NCBI GenBank assembly: GCA_004151065.3
Contig: NWUY0300109935.1
Span: forward strand, 1 to 10,227
Direction: 5' to 3'
Length of the DNA stretch: 10,227 nucleotides
Source: Larix sibirica
Taxonomy: Eukaryota; Streptophyta; Pinopsida; Pinales; Pinaceae
Shown: positions 1 through 8,174 of the stretch, piece after piece
Layout: each line of letters starts with the position of its first letter
How positions within the stretch are numbered: position 1 is the first letter of the stretch
Made by a program: the position numbers and the translations under genes
Notes under the pieces: generated by a model
Told to the model about the DNA's origin: nothing
What the model saw: only the letters and a program-made list of their open reading frames with translations
Databases searched by the model: none

Positions 1-126
1 TAGCGTACAGGGGAAAAAATAGGGAAATAATGTGTCTGAAGGATATAAAGTGGATCTGAGTTATAAAATGGATCCTGCAGGCCAAAGAGTGTTGATGCTC
101 ACAAGGTGGAAAATTACGTTGTAACA

Positions 127-500
127 TTCCTAATGATCCAAATACCCCATAGAACAAGGAAGGGGATAGCCCTCAATCTTTTCAACTAGTGTTTATCATA
201 CCAAATCTTTAGACGTTCTTCAATTGAATTTCCTATCCAAAGATTAGACATCTTGGCTTAACCTTCTAATCGCATCCACACTTGTTTTGCAAACAAAAAA
301 AACAATGAAAAGGTGAGTGCAAGTTTTAAGACCATTTCTACATAATAAGCATATATATGGACCAACCTTATTTATTTTTATAATTATATCCCTAATTAGA
401 ATTTTTCTATGAAGTGCAAACCATGTAAGAAGTTATGTTTTCAAAGGAGCTTTAGTCTTCCAAAAAAATTCTCCACCACAACCTAACCTCTTGTAATGCA
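127..500 (-). other. C-terminal zf-RVT-like Cys/His block and WGIW..RN region of LINE ORF2
   Basis: Downstream of the reverse transcriptase, the minus strand reads FFWKTKAPLKT, a stop, then LLTWFALHRKIL, then PYICLLCRNG with CTHLFIV following. This is the W.....P.K...F.W....KI....C..C......HLF pattern of the zinc-binding region (zf-RVT) at the C-terminus of plant LINE and related reverse transcriptases. The CLLC pair is at about 340-351. Further on, IPFLVLWGIWIIRN (about 127-168) matches the conserved LWGIW..RN segment that normally precedes an RNase H-like tail. No RNase H motif can be read before the window edge. Confidence 0.8.
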
Positions 501-1499
501 ATCCCTTCAAAAGGTGGATATCCAAATTTTGTTGTATAATGTCCTCCTAATTTGTTTTTAGCTTAAACTAGATCATATTCCACATCTCGAATCTTGATAT
601 GTGCTCTATGGAGTTCTATCAAAAACCTGTCCAAATTTAAAGAAAAATCATCCCCCAAACTGAGATCATGTGCTAAGAACCACCCCTATTGCCAAATGGA
701 GGTGGTAAGGGGACTCACAATTTGGTCTAGGGTTCACCTTCTAATGCCTTGTAAGTGCCTAATGTGCACCTTAGGTAGAAAAATATCATTACAATAGCCC
801 ATGGTTACATCTGCCCCTACCCTGACATGTTTCCCATTTCTGATATTCCAAGATAGATATTGCCCAAAAATGGGGAAATCCATAGTCATAGCTTTCCAAT
901 GTCTTGAAACATTGTGTGTGTTTTTTCTTTGTTTGTTGTCCAATCAAGGAGAGTAACAAGAGCTATATGCTTTTGTAAAATTATTCCCTTACATAAAAGT
1001 TCCTTGGAAATAAGATTCCAAAGAGATTTTGTAACCATAGCTAACCCAAAGGAATGCATATTTTAAGCCCCTAGCCTCATTGATCCTTAGTCTTAGCAAT
1101 AGATCTCTAACTGGTGAGATGAGTTCCTAACTTGTCATTTCCCCCCTCTCAGGAAAATTTAAACAATTTCCTTACTTTTTCTAGAATGCCTTTCGAAATG
1201 TGAGCGAAAGTATGCCAATACATTGGAATGGCCTCCAATACAAATTTCATTAAAACCAGCCTGCCCTAATGTGAAAGCCACATATTACACCAAGATGATA
1301 TTTTCTTCTAAATTTTAGCTAAAATCCATTATAAGTCTTGTCTACCATATGCATTGGGTTTGAGGACAAAGCCTAAGAACTTAAAACCATCCTAAAAATC
1401 AAAATAGAAATATGGGAACTTATGTTTCAAAGATTGGATCAACTCCTCATCCAACATGATAGCAATAGTAGCATACTTTTAAGTATTAATTTCCATACA

Positions 1500-2280
1500 A
1501 GTGGTAGATTTATAGAGATATAGTATCTCCCTAAAATGTATGCCTTCTTCTAATGATCCATAACAAAATAGAAGGACATCATCCACAAATAGTAGATGTG
1601 CACTGATTCATTACCACTAACCCTAATGCCTTGAATATGTTGATACCTTTTTGCACTAGAGATCATTTGACTCAACCTTTAACGATTAGCATAAATAAGC
1701 AGGGTGACAAAGGAAGACCCTGACAAAGACCTCTAGTAGGCTTAAATAATTTGGATTCTAATCCATTAATTAAGACAACAAAATTAGCAGAGGACACACA
1801 TGTTATGACCTAGTTAACAATATGGAGAGTGAAACCTATGTGAATAATAAGTAATCTCAAATGTAACTAACAAAATCTATCATAAGCCTTGGATAAGTCC
1901 ATCTTCAACACTACAAAGGAAATGTGTTTGACTTTGATAGAGTGAATACCCTCTTGAGTTGTACCAATAAATTCATGAACTCGTCAACCCTCTAGAAATC
2001 TAAATTGTTCAGGTGATATGCATCTAGAAAGTAAGTTCTTTAGTCTAACATCAAGTACCTTTGCAGTGATTTTATAGACATGGTTACAGAGGGAAATCAA
2101 TCTAAAACCATCAAATCTATTTAGAAAATCCACCTTTGGGATAAGGGCGATGAAACTGTCATTCATACCACTATGAACTTTGCTAGATATTATGACCTCT
2201 TCAACCACCCTGAGAATATCATGCCTTGATATATCAAAGAAGCTCATAAAAAATTCCACAACCCACATACTAGAGCCCAT
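1500..2280 (-). other. Reverse transcriptase core remnant of LINE ORF2
   Basis: The fingers/palm motifs of a non-LTR reverse transcriptase are visible in sequence order. They are FIALIPKV (residues 43-50 of the open piece at 1984-2280), FRLISLCNHVYK (canonical FRPISLCNVIYK), SPEQFRFLEG (canonical SPEQSAFVPGR), KMDLSKAYDR (palm motif A with its Asp), VLING, RGLCQGLPLSPCLF (canonical RGLRQGDPLSPYLF; the D is now L), and HLLFVDDVLLF (motif C, FVDD in place of the usual FADD/YADD). At least two frame changes separate these blocks, one between SPEQFRFLEG and KMDLSKAYDR and one before FVDD. The family assignment is secure; the copy is dead. Confidence 0.92.
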
Positions 2281-2734
2281 GATCCTTTCTTTTAATAACT
2301 CATCTTTTATACATGCACAAATTGTCTAAATCAATTACTAGCTTAGGAACATATGTAGCCACCTTAACAATCTCTATCATATTAGCCCATCTCAAGTTCC
2401 TTGTAGACATTTTGGAAATGATGAAGCCCCATGTCATCCATATCATGGAAATGATTCACCTATACACTAGCCTCATTCTTCATACTCCAAAAGTATTGTT
2501 GATTTTTTGGTGATTTGAAAATTTATGAAAAACATTAGTGCTTTGATCACCTAATTCCATCCAAATGGCCCTACTTTCAATCCTCCAATTTGTTTTCTAG
2601 TCTCTTAACCATTTTTCCTTTCCAACTTCTAAGGATGTCAGGGATTGAATCTCATTCTCCTCAAATGCACCATTGATGTTATTAGAAAAGAACGTTTGAA
2701 TCTCGCATTCCACCTCTTTTAGCACCTTATCCAC

Positions 2735-2836
2735 AGTCATATAACAATCAACTACCCACTACACTGCTAGTCATACAACAATCAACTACCCACTACACTG
2801 CTAGTCATACAACAATCAACTACCCACTACACTTCT
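2735..2836. repeat. Three tandem copies of a 34-bp unit
   Basis: A 34-bp unit beginning agtcatacaacaatcaacta repeats head to tail three times (2735-2768, 2769-2802, 2803-2836). Copies 2 and 3 differ only in the last four bases, and copy 1 has a single substitution near its start (ataacaa against acaacaa). There are no spacers. The array lies in the linker of the LINE ORF2, between the endonuclease and the reverse transcriptase. Because 34 is not a multiple of three, the expansion shifts the reading frame. The high identity of the copies in an otherwise eroded element implies that the duplication happened after the element died. Confidence 0.95.
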
Positions 2837-2861
2837 TGTTTCTTAACTAATTTTAATAAGA

Positions 2862-2880
2862 ATATATATATATATATATA
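2862..2880. repeat. (TA)n microsatellite
   Basis: A pure AT/TA dinucleotide run of about 19 bases lies 25 bp from the 34-bp tandem array, inside the decayed LINE ORF2 linker. It is a simple repeat with no sign of function. Confidence 0.95.
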
Positions 2881-3256
2881 TCATGTCCATGACTTTCAGG
2901 ACTAGATTGTGACCTAAGAAATCGTGACCCGGGGGCATCTGAGCTGTTAAAATCACCTAGTGGATGCACCCGACATGGGCCACACCAACCCTTAGCAAGG
3001 ATGGATTTTTAGGTGTCTCCTCCCACTACCATGTAGTTTCAAACTTTGGCTGCCTAACAAACGGGACCCTTAGAAACCAATCACGCTAGTGAGACATGAC
3101 TAATGAGACAATGAATTGTTTGCATGCATATTTAGTTATATCTAGGTCATAGTGCCTATGTTAGTCCACAACTAGCTTATGGAATTCTTTATCCTTGAGC
3201 CATCTAGGATTGAACTTGAAAGGTCATGCTAGTTTAGGATTACTAGTACCCATTTC

Positions 3257-3933
3257 CAAAACAACGGGGTTGTGTTCATAGCACCTAGAGGGGATAATTA
3301 ATGACCTTTAATTATTGAGATCCTAAAGCACAATTTTCGACAACAAAATTTTTTATAACCTCTTAGAAATTCCACACCCCCCCCCACACAATTGTTCCAT
3401 CGAGTACGGTTCATTGAAATAGGTTCAATGTTCATCAATACAATAGATCCAAATGATATTGGAAAAAAGTCAACAATTATATCACCCTTATCATGAGAGA
3501 CACACACCTCCTTTCTACTTAAATTTAAATCCCCCCCATAATCAACTGACCATCATGGAAACAATGCAACTTGAAAGCTTCTCCAAAAAAACTTGTTTGT
3601 ACACATAAGGTCATTACAAATTCAACATAGATATGGTCAATCTAGTAATCTTACTAACAATCTCTGTGTAAATTTATGAATGTACATAATAGCAATTAAT
3701 TAGAGACCGTCAATGATTCCAACCAAATATGATTCCTCTATATCATCCTTTTAAGTCAAGGCAAAAAATTCCCAACCCGCAAACAATTTTCTCATATCAG
3801 AGATTAAAGTACATTTCCTTTCTTGTGGTTTCTTGAGTAAGAGATCTCACATTTCCAGATCCAAAAACCACTTGAGAGTAAATTTTTTGTGTTGACTCCC
3901 TAAACACCAAATATTCATAGAAATAGTTTTCAT
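3257..3933 (-). other. Endonuclease (exo/endo/phosphatase-like) domain remnant of LINE ORF2
   Basis: Signature segments of the apurinic-type endonuclease can be read. They are the N-terminal NIWCLGS strand just after the ATG, the GGDLN strand (canonical GGDFN, a catalytic Asp/Asn region), TRWNN (canonical YTWSN), and EHNPVVL, the remnant of the catalytic SDHNP motif in which the SD is now EH or displaced. A stop falls soon after the N-terminal segment, at about 30 codons. The run MCVSHDKGDI onward (3298-3507) stays open through the middle of the domain, and a poly-C/poly-G run lies just after the TRWNN segment. Loss of the Asp before His would abolish catalysis even if the frame were intact. 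Confidence 0.82.
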
Positions 3934-4499
3934 TTCAAAACGGAGGATTGAGGTATATCAGCTCTAAGGACCCTTGTGATTGGTCATTGATGATCTTGGT
4001 TAATTTCTTGTATAACTTTCACCTATTCCAATTCAAGGAAGGATTCTCGATTGACATAATTGAACCCTAGATCTTTGAATTTGTCAAAAATCAAAACACT
4101 AAACATGATTTGATTAATATTCTCTTTACCCTTATATAGCATGAGTAATTCCTCCTATGTGTGAAATTAATAAAGGTATCCCCGAGACACCCCTCATCTC
4201 TTGGAAGGTTCACTAAGGGAGGGTCGGTCACCATATATGGATATAATTATACCTTATGTTCCAAGGATGGGAGGATTAAGAGAGTTAGGGTTAAATTGAC
4301 ATTTCTTAACCCTACCTTTATGGAAAACATGAGATCTAAGAGCATGGGCCCCAAGGTTGTACCTTTGGGAAGGAGAGAAGGAATTAATAGGAAGTACAAA
4401 AGAAGTACCAAGAAGCTTACCATAAGAAACATTGCTTGAAGAAAAATAAACTTCTTATCATCTATTGTAACAACTTGGAGAGCTATTCTATTCCAAATC
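3934..4499 (-). other. Region between LINE ORF1 and ORF2; no gene seen
   Basis: This stretch lies between the zinc-knuckle end of ORF1 and the ORF2 ATG. On the minus strand it should hold the poorly conserved C-terminal part of ORF1 and any inter-ORF spacer, but no motif can be read. Short open frames occur on both strands (92 codons on plus at 4161-4439, 61 codons on minus at 4247-4432). Their translations show no recognisable domain, and the plus-strand one lies antisense to the element. Confidence 0.5.
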
Positions 4500-5881
4500 C
4501 ACTAAATATGAATCATGAGGAGCCTTGGGACAATCCACTGTGCTTCAAACAACTTCTAAATCACCCACAACCAAATCTAAACCAATTCCCATGGATATTA
4601 CATTTCCCTCATTTTTTGGCCTCAGCTTTGGGCCTATCCTCGTTCTTATAACTACTATTGATTAGTGGAGAGGGATTATCAAGGACTTGGCTCCCCAAAC
4701 ATTCAAAATGAAACATTTTTGGCAATAGAAGTACGTGACCATAAATACGACATTGAGAGCACCACAATTGAGCATTTACATAATATAAAATTAGAGTAAA
4801 TACATAATTTCCAAGTAACACTTTGACCGAATGAAATAGATCGGCTCAAACATCAATCTTAACCAATAATCTAGCCACCAAGTGAAATATACTTGTCTTG
4901 TAGGACTCATATACCCTTATTGTATGCCCAGATAAATTTTCAATCGCCATAAGTATGGAATCATCCCAAAGTTCCAATGACAAACTTGGTAATTTCACCC
5001 AAATGGGAGTGCTTGCAACCATCTCTACCCTCGAATAAAAATAGACGTGCCATGGGTTTAAAGCCAGGTAGGAGGACCCTTCAAACCAATATCTGTCTAA
5101 TATTTTTAGAGCATCTATCTTGCATTTGAAAATAAAATCTAGTCACACTCGGTGAAACACATGGAAAATAGGTCCATAACCAACAATTAGGAGACAATGG
5201 ATTTGAATCCAAGAATTCAAAGATTTTATCACCATTGTCCTTCCTTAAAATTTCCTTGCCAAAGTCTTCCATGTATACTATAGAATATAGTCAATCTTTA
5301 AATAGTCACCCACAAAAAGTGGAGCAACCCCTTCGTAGCACTTCAAAACTTTACATCATTTTTCCTACATCCTCTTCCCTTGTCATAGCCTCCCTGAAAC
5401 CCCTCAAATGATTGAAATCATAAAATCCCAAACAAAGCGAACCCCACCTACCACCAGATTGACGAATTCAAGATTAGAACATGGAACAAAAACCCTCCCA
5501 ACCAAGGATACTATAGGAAAATCACCACAATTTCGTACGAGAGAAGTAGATAGGGTTTTCCACTACTAGAGGCGATGGGTATGAGAGCATAACATTTGAC
5601 ACACCACCTTCTGCATAAACATTCTTTAAGGAGAAATCACATGTTGAGTTCGTGTTAGTGGATCTACTAGGATGTTCTTATGGATATAACAAATGTACTA
5701 AGCTCATGCCATATTCACCTTGAACATGTTTTGTAATTCCTTAAAAGCGACCCAATACCTCACCTTGAGATCAATCTAATACATACTTGATTAGTGATGA
5801 GACACTGGGATAGTTTACAAAAATATGATCCTTAGACAAGGTGTCATCAGATTAATTCACTAGTTGTGGTTCCAAATCCAT
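4500..5881 (-). pseudogene. LINE ORF1 pseudogene (DUF4283 plus CCHC zinc knuckle)
   Basis: ORF1 proteins of plant L1-type LINEs bind element RNA and carry a DUF4283 domain followed by a CCHC knuckle. Here the minus strand reads DFIFKCKIDALKILDRYWFE near 5090-5130, then LALNPWHVYF and PIWVKLPSLSLELW (about 4950-5060). These match the F.F.......... W, L.PW.P.F and PVWV.LP.LPLE.W segments of DUF4283. LVKIDV follows, then the knuckle CSQCRIYGH at 4735-4761. The fourth knuckle ligand, a Cys four residues after the His, is missing in this frame, but a TGC is reached by a one-base shift, so a small indel probably hit the knuckle. The ATG at 5881-5879 (MDLEPQLVN then a stop) is a plausible but unproven start. 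Several stops precede the DUF4283 core. The 3' boundary given is approximate. Confidence 0.8.
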
Positions 5882-5935
5882 TGTCTACAGAGTACAAAGA
5901 GTCGAACCGCAAAAACCAAACCCTAGAGCCATCAT

Positions 5936-6077
5936 ATGTGTGTATACATATGTATACATATACATATATGTATATGTATTTACATATGTATACATATACA
6001 TATATGCATATGCATTTACTTATGTATATATATGCATAGATATGAATATATATATATATATATGTGTGTGTATAACA

Positions 6078-6108
<31 letters not shown>

Positions 6109-6142
6109 CGCCCACACACACACATTTATATATGTATACGTC

Positions 6143-6177
<35 letters not shown>

Positions 6178-6206
6178 CCACACACACATATGTATATATG
6201 TGTATA
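5936..6206. repeat. Complex TA/CA/TATG microsatellite
   Basis: About 270 bases of purine-pyrimidine alternation: first variants of tatacatatg and tatatgtatatgtat (5936-6045), then (TA)n, (TG)n, a (CA)n run near 6079-6093, (TA)n, and further (CA)n and (TA)n tracts to about 6206. The tracts are largely self-complementary and could form hairpins, cruciforms or Z-DNA. Long open frames on both strands here translate only into Tyr/Ile/Cys/Val or Thr/His/Tyr repeats, so they are artefacts of the repeat. It sits between the 5' side of the minus-strand LINE and the head of the first SINE copy. Confidence 0.95.
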
Positions 6207-6207
6207 G

Positions 6208-6311
6208 ATGGGATAGCTCAAGTGGTTGAGTGCTTTGAGCTTCAAGCATGAGGTTTCAAGGCCGATTCCTTAGGTTTCCTTCCTTTATTGCATGCCTCAC
6301 ATGATGTCCCT
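6208..6311 (+). mobile_element. tRNA-derived SINE, copy 1 (head region)
   Basis: The sequence resembles a tRNA gene: an A-box tagctcaagtgg at 6214-6225 fits the pol III consensus TRGYNNARNNGG exactly, and a B-box-like aggccgattcc at 6259-6269 differs from GGTTCGATTCC at three positions. The A-to-B distance is 45 bp, and a short ttga/tcaa stem lies between them where an anticodon arm would be. Acceptor-stem pairing and a mature tRNA end are not evident, so this is a SINE head rather than a tRNA gene. It shares homology with two neighbours, including ttattgcatgcctcac (6285-6300), found exactly on the opposite strand at 6969-6984. The 3' end of the copy is not defined; the body may extend to about 6460. 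Confidence 0.7.
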
Positions 6312-6759
6312 GCAAAGTCAAGAGTCAAAATTAGCACCAATGGATTTGAAGGGGGGGATCTCATGAGGATTTTTTTGGAAAAGTTATATGTTCTTGTGTG
6401 TGTGTGTAGTTTTTCAAATAAAACCTTGTGGGAAACCTCGTGAGAATATATAGATGGAAGGAAGCTCAACAGACAAACACAAACGCGCACGAATGCACGC
6501 ACACACACAGACACACACCGACAAAAAAGCAAAAACACATGCACACACACACACACACAGTCCTCTTGAAGCTCATTGCACTTAAGCATTGGAGTTATCC
6601 CATCGATCTAACTGTCTCTATTAATTCCTCACTCAATTTCCTTACCAAGTAGGGCACCATAATCAATGTCGATAGGTTTATACTATGCATGGTGTTCCCC
6701 CATGAGGTTTTATTAGAATCTATCTCTTCCTTTCTTGCTCTATTTTCTTATATATCCTC
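6312..6759. other. Intergenic stretch with GT and CA simple repeats
   Basis: No gene is seen. The first part probably contains the rest of SINE copy 1, including a (TG)n run at 6395-6407. A CA-rich tract follows at 6472-6560, ending in a pure (CA)n of about 18 bases. Open frames across this tract (74 codons on plus, 115 on minus) are dominated by Thr/His or Cys/Val repeats and carry no domain. From 6561 to 6759 the sequence is unremarkable and AT-rich. Confidence 0.6.
6472..6560. repeat. CA-rich microsatellite
   Basis: An imperfect run of aca/cac motifs with interruptions (cgcgcacgaatgcacg, gaca, aaaaaagc) ends in a pure (CA)n at about 6542-6559. It is a simple repeat. Confidence 0.9.
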
Positions 6760-6850
6760 ATGTGTTAGCTTAAACGGTAGAGTACATTTAGATTCATACG
6801 TGAGGTCTCAAGGGAAATCTACCAGGATTCTTACCTCTATTGCATATATG
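6760..6850 (+). mobile_element. tRNA-derived SINE, copy 2 (head region)
   Basis: An A-box tagcttaaacgg at 6766-6777 matches TRGYNNARNNGG exactly. After it, the segment tgaggtctcaagg, then ...accaggattcttacctctattgcat aligns with copy 1 (tgaggtttcaagg, then ...ccttaggtttccttcctttattgcat) with small differences and no large gap. The B-box position (agggaaatctacc) has lost its consensus, so the copy is older or more mutated. It has the same orientation as copy 1. After the head, the sequence passes into a short tatatgtgtgtgtg run. Confidence 0.6.
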
Positions 6851-6961
6851 TGTGTGTGAAGGAAAAACTCATAGGGAAACCCTTGGGAACTTCTTTGCAT
6901 TTCACAAATGGTACCTTGTGAAAACTCAAAGGCACTGATCACAATTCCTAATCCAATAGGG

Positions 6962-7052
6962 TCATTAGGTGAGGCATGCAATAACCAAGGGGTTTACCCC
7001 AAGAGCTCTTACATGAAGCTCAAGGCTCTTAATCACTCAAGTTAGCCCATAA
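6962..7052 (-). mobile_element. tRNA-derived SINE, copy 3 (inverted, head region)
   Basis: Read on the minus strand from 7052, the sequence tatgggctaacttgagtgat followed by taagagccttgagcttcatg aligns with the head of copy 1 (gatgggatagctcaagtggt, then tgagtgctttgagcttcaag). After a deletion of roughly ten bases it continues as ttattgcatgcctcac, identical over 16 bases to copy 1, then ctaatgaccct against atgatgtccct. The A-box is degraded (taacttgagtga). The 5' side of this copy abuts a GT/GA microsatellite, just as copy 1 abuts the TA/CA one. The 3' boundary (below 6962) is not defined. Confidence 0.65.
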
Positions 7053-7054
7053 AG

Positions 7055-7068
7055 TTGTGTGTGTGTGT

Positions 7069-7115
<47 letters not shown>
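7055..7115. repeat. (GT)n(GA)n compound microsatellite
   Basis: A GT run at about 7056-7068 is followed by tct and an uninterrupted GA run at 7071-7115 (about 22 units). Such a long pure dinucleotide tract indicates recent expansion and is likely to vary in length between individuals. It directly abuts the 5' side of SINE copy 3. Confidence 0.95.
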
Positions 7116-7119
<4 letters not shown>

Positions 7120-7144
7120 AGACTAAATACGTTACACCACCACA

Positions 7145-7252
7145 TAAGGCATGTTGCCCCAACTGGTTGAGGCACATTCCCAATGGGGCGGTCACATGTT
7201 CCAATCTAGTTGAGTCCATCAAGGTTACTAACTACTCTTGTTGTTGTTGTTG
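7145..7252 (+). mobile_element. Second type of tRNA-derived SINE with a (TTG)5 tail
   Basis: ttgccccaactgg (7154-7166) resembles a pol III A-box, and gttccaatc at 7198-7206 fits the B-box pattern GWTCRANNC with one mismatch (C at the R position). Between them, cattcccaatgggg could pair as an anticodon-arm-like hairpin (tccc/ggg with a short loop). The element ends in five TTG units at 7238-7252. Heads of this kind and TTG tails are known from plant SINEs of the TS/Au type; membership of a named family is inference. The copy is short (about 108 bp), and no target-site duplication could be identified. It is not a tRNA gene, because no acceptor-stem pairing is seen. Confidence 0.6.
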
Positions 7253-8174
7253 ACACCATCTTCCATCTAAATATTTTGAGGAAGAGGGGCGGATGTGTAT
7301 TGTGACCTCCTAGGCATTACGCCTTAGCAAAAAGGGTTAAATCAACCTAAATACAAAACTATATGTGTGTGGGTGTGTGTAAAACAATATTGTTAACAAA
7401 AATGAAAACACTAGTTTATATTCAACTTAACCCTAAATCTATAAGCTCAAACATGGATAAGATATTTGAAAGTGTTATCCAATTTTAGGAAGAAAAAAAA
7501 GGAGGAAGTGTTTACACTTCCAAGAATCTTATCCTTCTTGGTGTGTATATACAGGGTTAAGATGAATGTAGACTAGTTATAATGAAATAAAAACAAGAAC
7601 TTTTATTTGACTGTAAAGGAAAGTGATAACAATGAATGAAATATTAGTCCCATCCATAGGCAGAGACCATATGTTTCACCTTACCCTATTAGTTTGGATA
7701 GTGATACAAAGAAACCAAAGGTATATTTCAAGTTTGTGAAAAACAATATTATTTTGGTTTTATTTATTTAGTGTATTTTCATATGTGTTGAATTCTGATT
7801 GGCCTGTAGGCCTTGATAAGACTAATTTTATCATTGACCAGATTAGATAAAAATAAGAAAAAAAAATTTACATACATTACGAAAACTTTACAAAGTTCAT
7901 GAAATATTTACGTAAGAGTGTTGTATTGTTGTCACTTCATAGTGTTGTACTAGTGCCACTTCATATATATTCCAAAAAATTATTCAACTTAAATCCATAT
8001 GTGAAGATGAAGATGAGGACTGCGCATAAAGAAAGGATGTCATCATTGTCTGACAAATCAGTACTTGCAGGTGACGTTTTGGCGGCCTCGTTACTTGTCT
8101 CACCTGTGTGAAACCTCAACTCAAATGGGGATCCTATTTTTCCATGTAATTCTAAGTTCTTCACTCATTTTCCT
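7253..8174. other. AT-rich intergenic stretch without a recognisable gene
   Basis: Nothing with coding or RNA-gene character was found. The stretch has small simple repeats (a GT run near 7365-7380), A-rich runs and a 24-bp imperfect tandem duplication at 7917-7964. Open frames of about 70 codons near 7899-8164 exist on both strands but match nothing that I recognise. The last 100 or so bases may include the 5' leader of the plus-strand ORF1-like sequence that follows. Confidence 0.6.
7917..7964. repeat. 24-bp imperfect tandem duplication
   Basis: The units 7917-7940 and 7941-7964 both start agtgttgta and end acttcat, with four differences in the middle. Read on plus, they encode SVVLLSLH and SVVLVPLH in a short open frame, but there is no sign that this frame is expressed. 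Confidence 0.85.

Larger units (their letters stand above)
1..3933 (-). pseudogene. LINE ORF2 pseudogene (endonuclease / reverse transcriptase / zf-RVT), partial
   Basis: In a working LINE this protein nicks target DNA and copies the element RNA into the nick (target-primed reverse transcription). The ATG at 3933-3931 begins MKTISMNIWCLGS, matching the usual start of plant LINE endonucleases (MKI.SWN.RGL). Further pieces follow in order: GGDLN near 3525-3540, TRWNN at 3391-3405, HNPVVL near 3257-3277, PFKFNPRWLKD near 3200-3230, ESRAIWMELGDQ near 2530-2570, FIALIPKV at 2131-2154, KMDLSKAYDR near 1876-1906, RGLCQGLPLSPCLF near 1693-1734, FVDD at 1578-1589, a CLLC...H block at 304-360 and WGIWIIRN at 127-150. 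The longest open piece is 1984-2280 (98 codons). Many stops, several frame changes and homopolymer runs (for example poly-C near 3376-3385) separate the pieces. About 1,300 codons fit between the ATG and the edge, near the usual full length. It is certainly non-functional. Confidence 0.9.
1..5881 (-). mobile_element. Decayed L1-type plant LINE retrotransposon, 3' end beyond the left edge
   Basis: Read on the minus strand, the interval holds the ordered parts of a plant L1-like LINE: an ORF1 with DUF4283 and a zinc knuckle, then an ORF2 with endonuclease, linker, reverse transcriptase and a C-terminal Cys/His block. The order and spacing of motifs are canonical although stops and frame changes are frequent, so this is an old, immobile copy. 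No poly-A tail (poly-T on the plus strand) is seen near position 1. The last recognisable piece there resembles the region before the RNase H-like tail of some plant LINEs, so the element probably continues left of the window. The 5' limit is uncertain. The most upstream plausible ORF1 ATG is at 5881-5879, and a microsatellite begins at about 5936. No target-site duplication could be defined. Confidence 0.88.

Noticed and set aside
594-943. Short open frames of 67-69 codons on both strands
   Set aside because: They lie within the LINE ORF2 region between the reverse transcriptase and the Cys/His block; neither shows a domain of its own.
2735-2836. CRISPR-like array of 34-bp repeats
   Set aside because: The units are directly contiguous with no spacers, and the context is a plant-type retrotransposon.
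4161-4651. Plus-strand open frames of 92 and 71 codons
   Set aside because: They lie antisense to the LINE ORF1 tail, show no recognisable domain, and are chance frames.
5847-6251. Several overlapping open frames of 77-103 codons on both strands
   Set aside because: They translate the TA/CA microsatellite into repetitive Tyr/Ile/Cys/His/Thr strings and exist only because the repeat lacks stops.
6208-6280. Genuine tRNA gene
   Set aside because: A- and B-box-like motifs are present, but there is no convincing acceptor stem, and homologous copies nearby show that it is a SINE head.
6242-6652. Open frames of 115 codons (minus) and 74 codons (plus)
   Set aside because: They are driven by the CA-rich repeat and the SINE body; no domain or plausible start was seen.
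7305-7330. Small inverted repeat aggcattacgcct as a terminator or regulatory hairpin
   Set aside because: The stem is only four or five bases, with no adjacent gene to serve.
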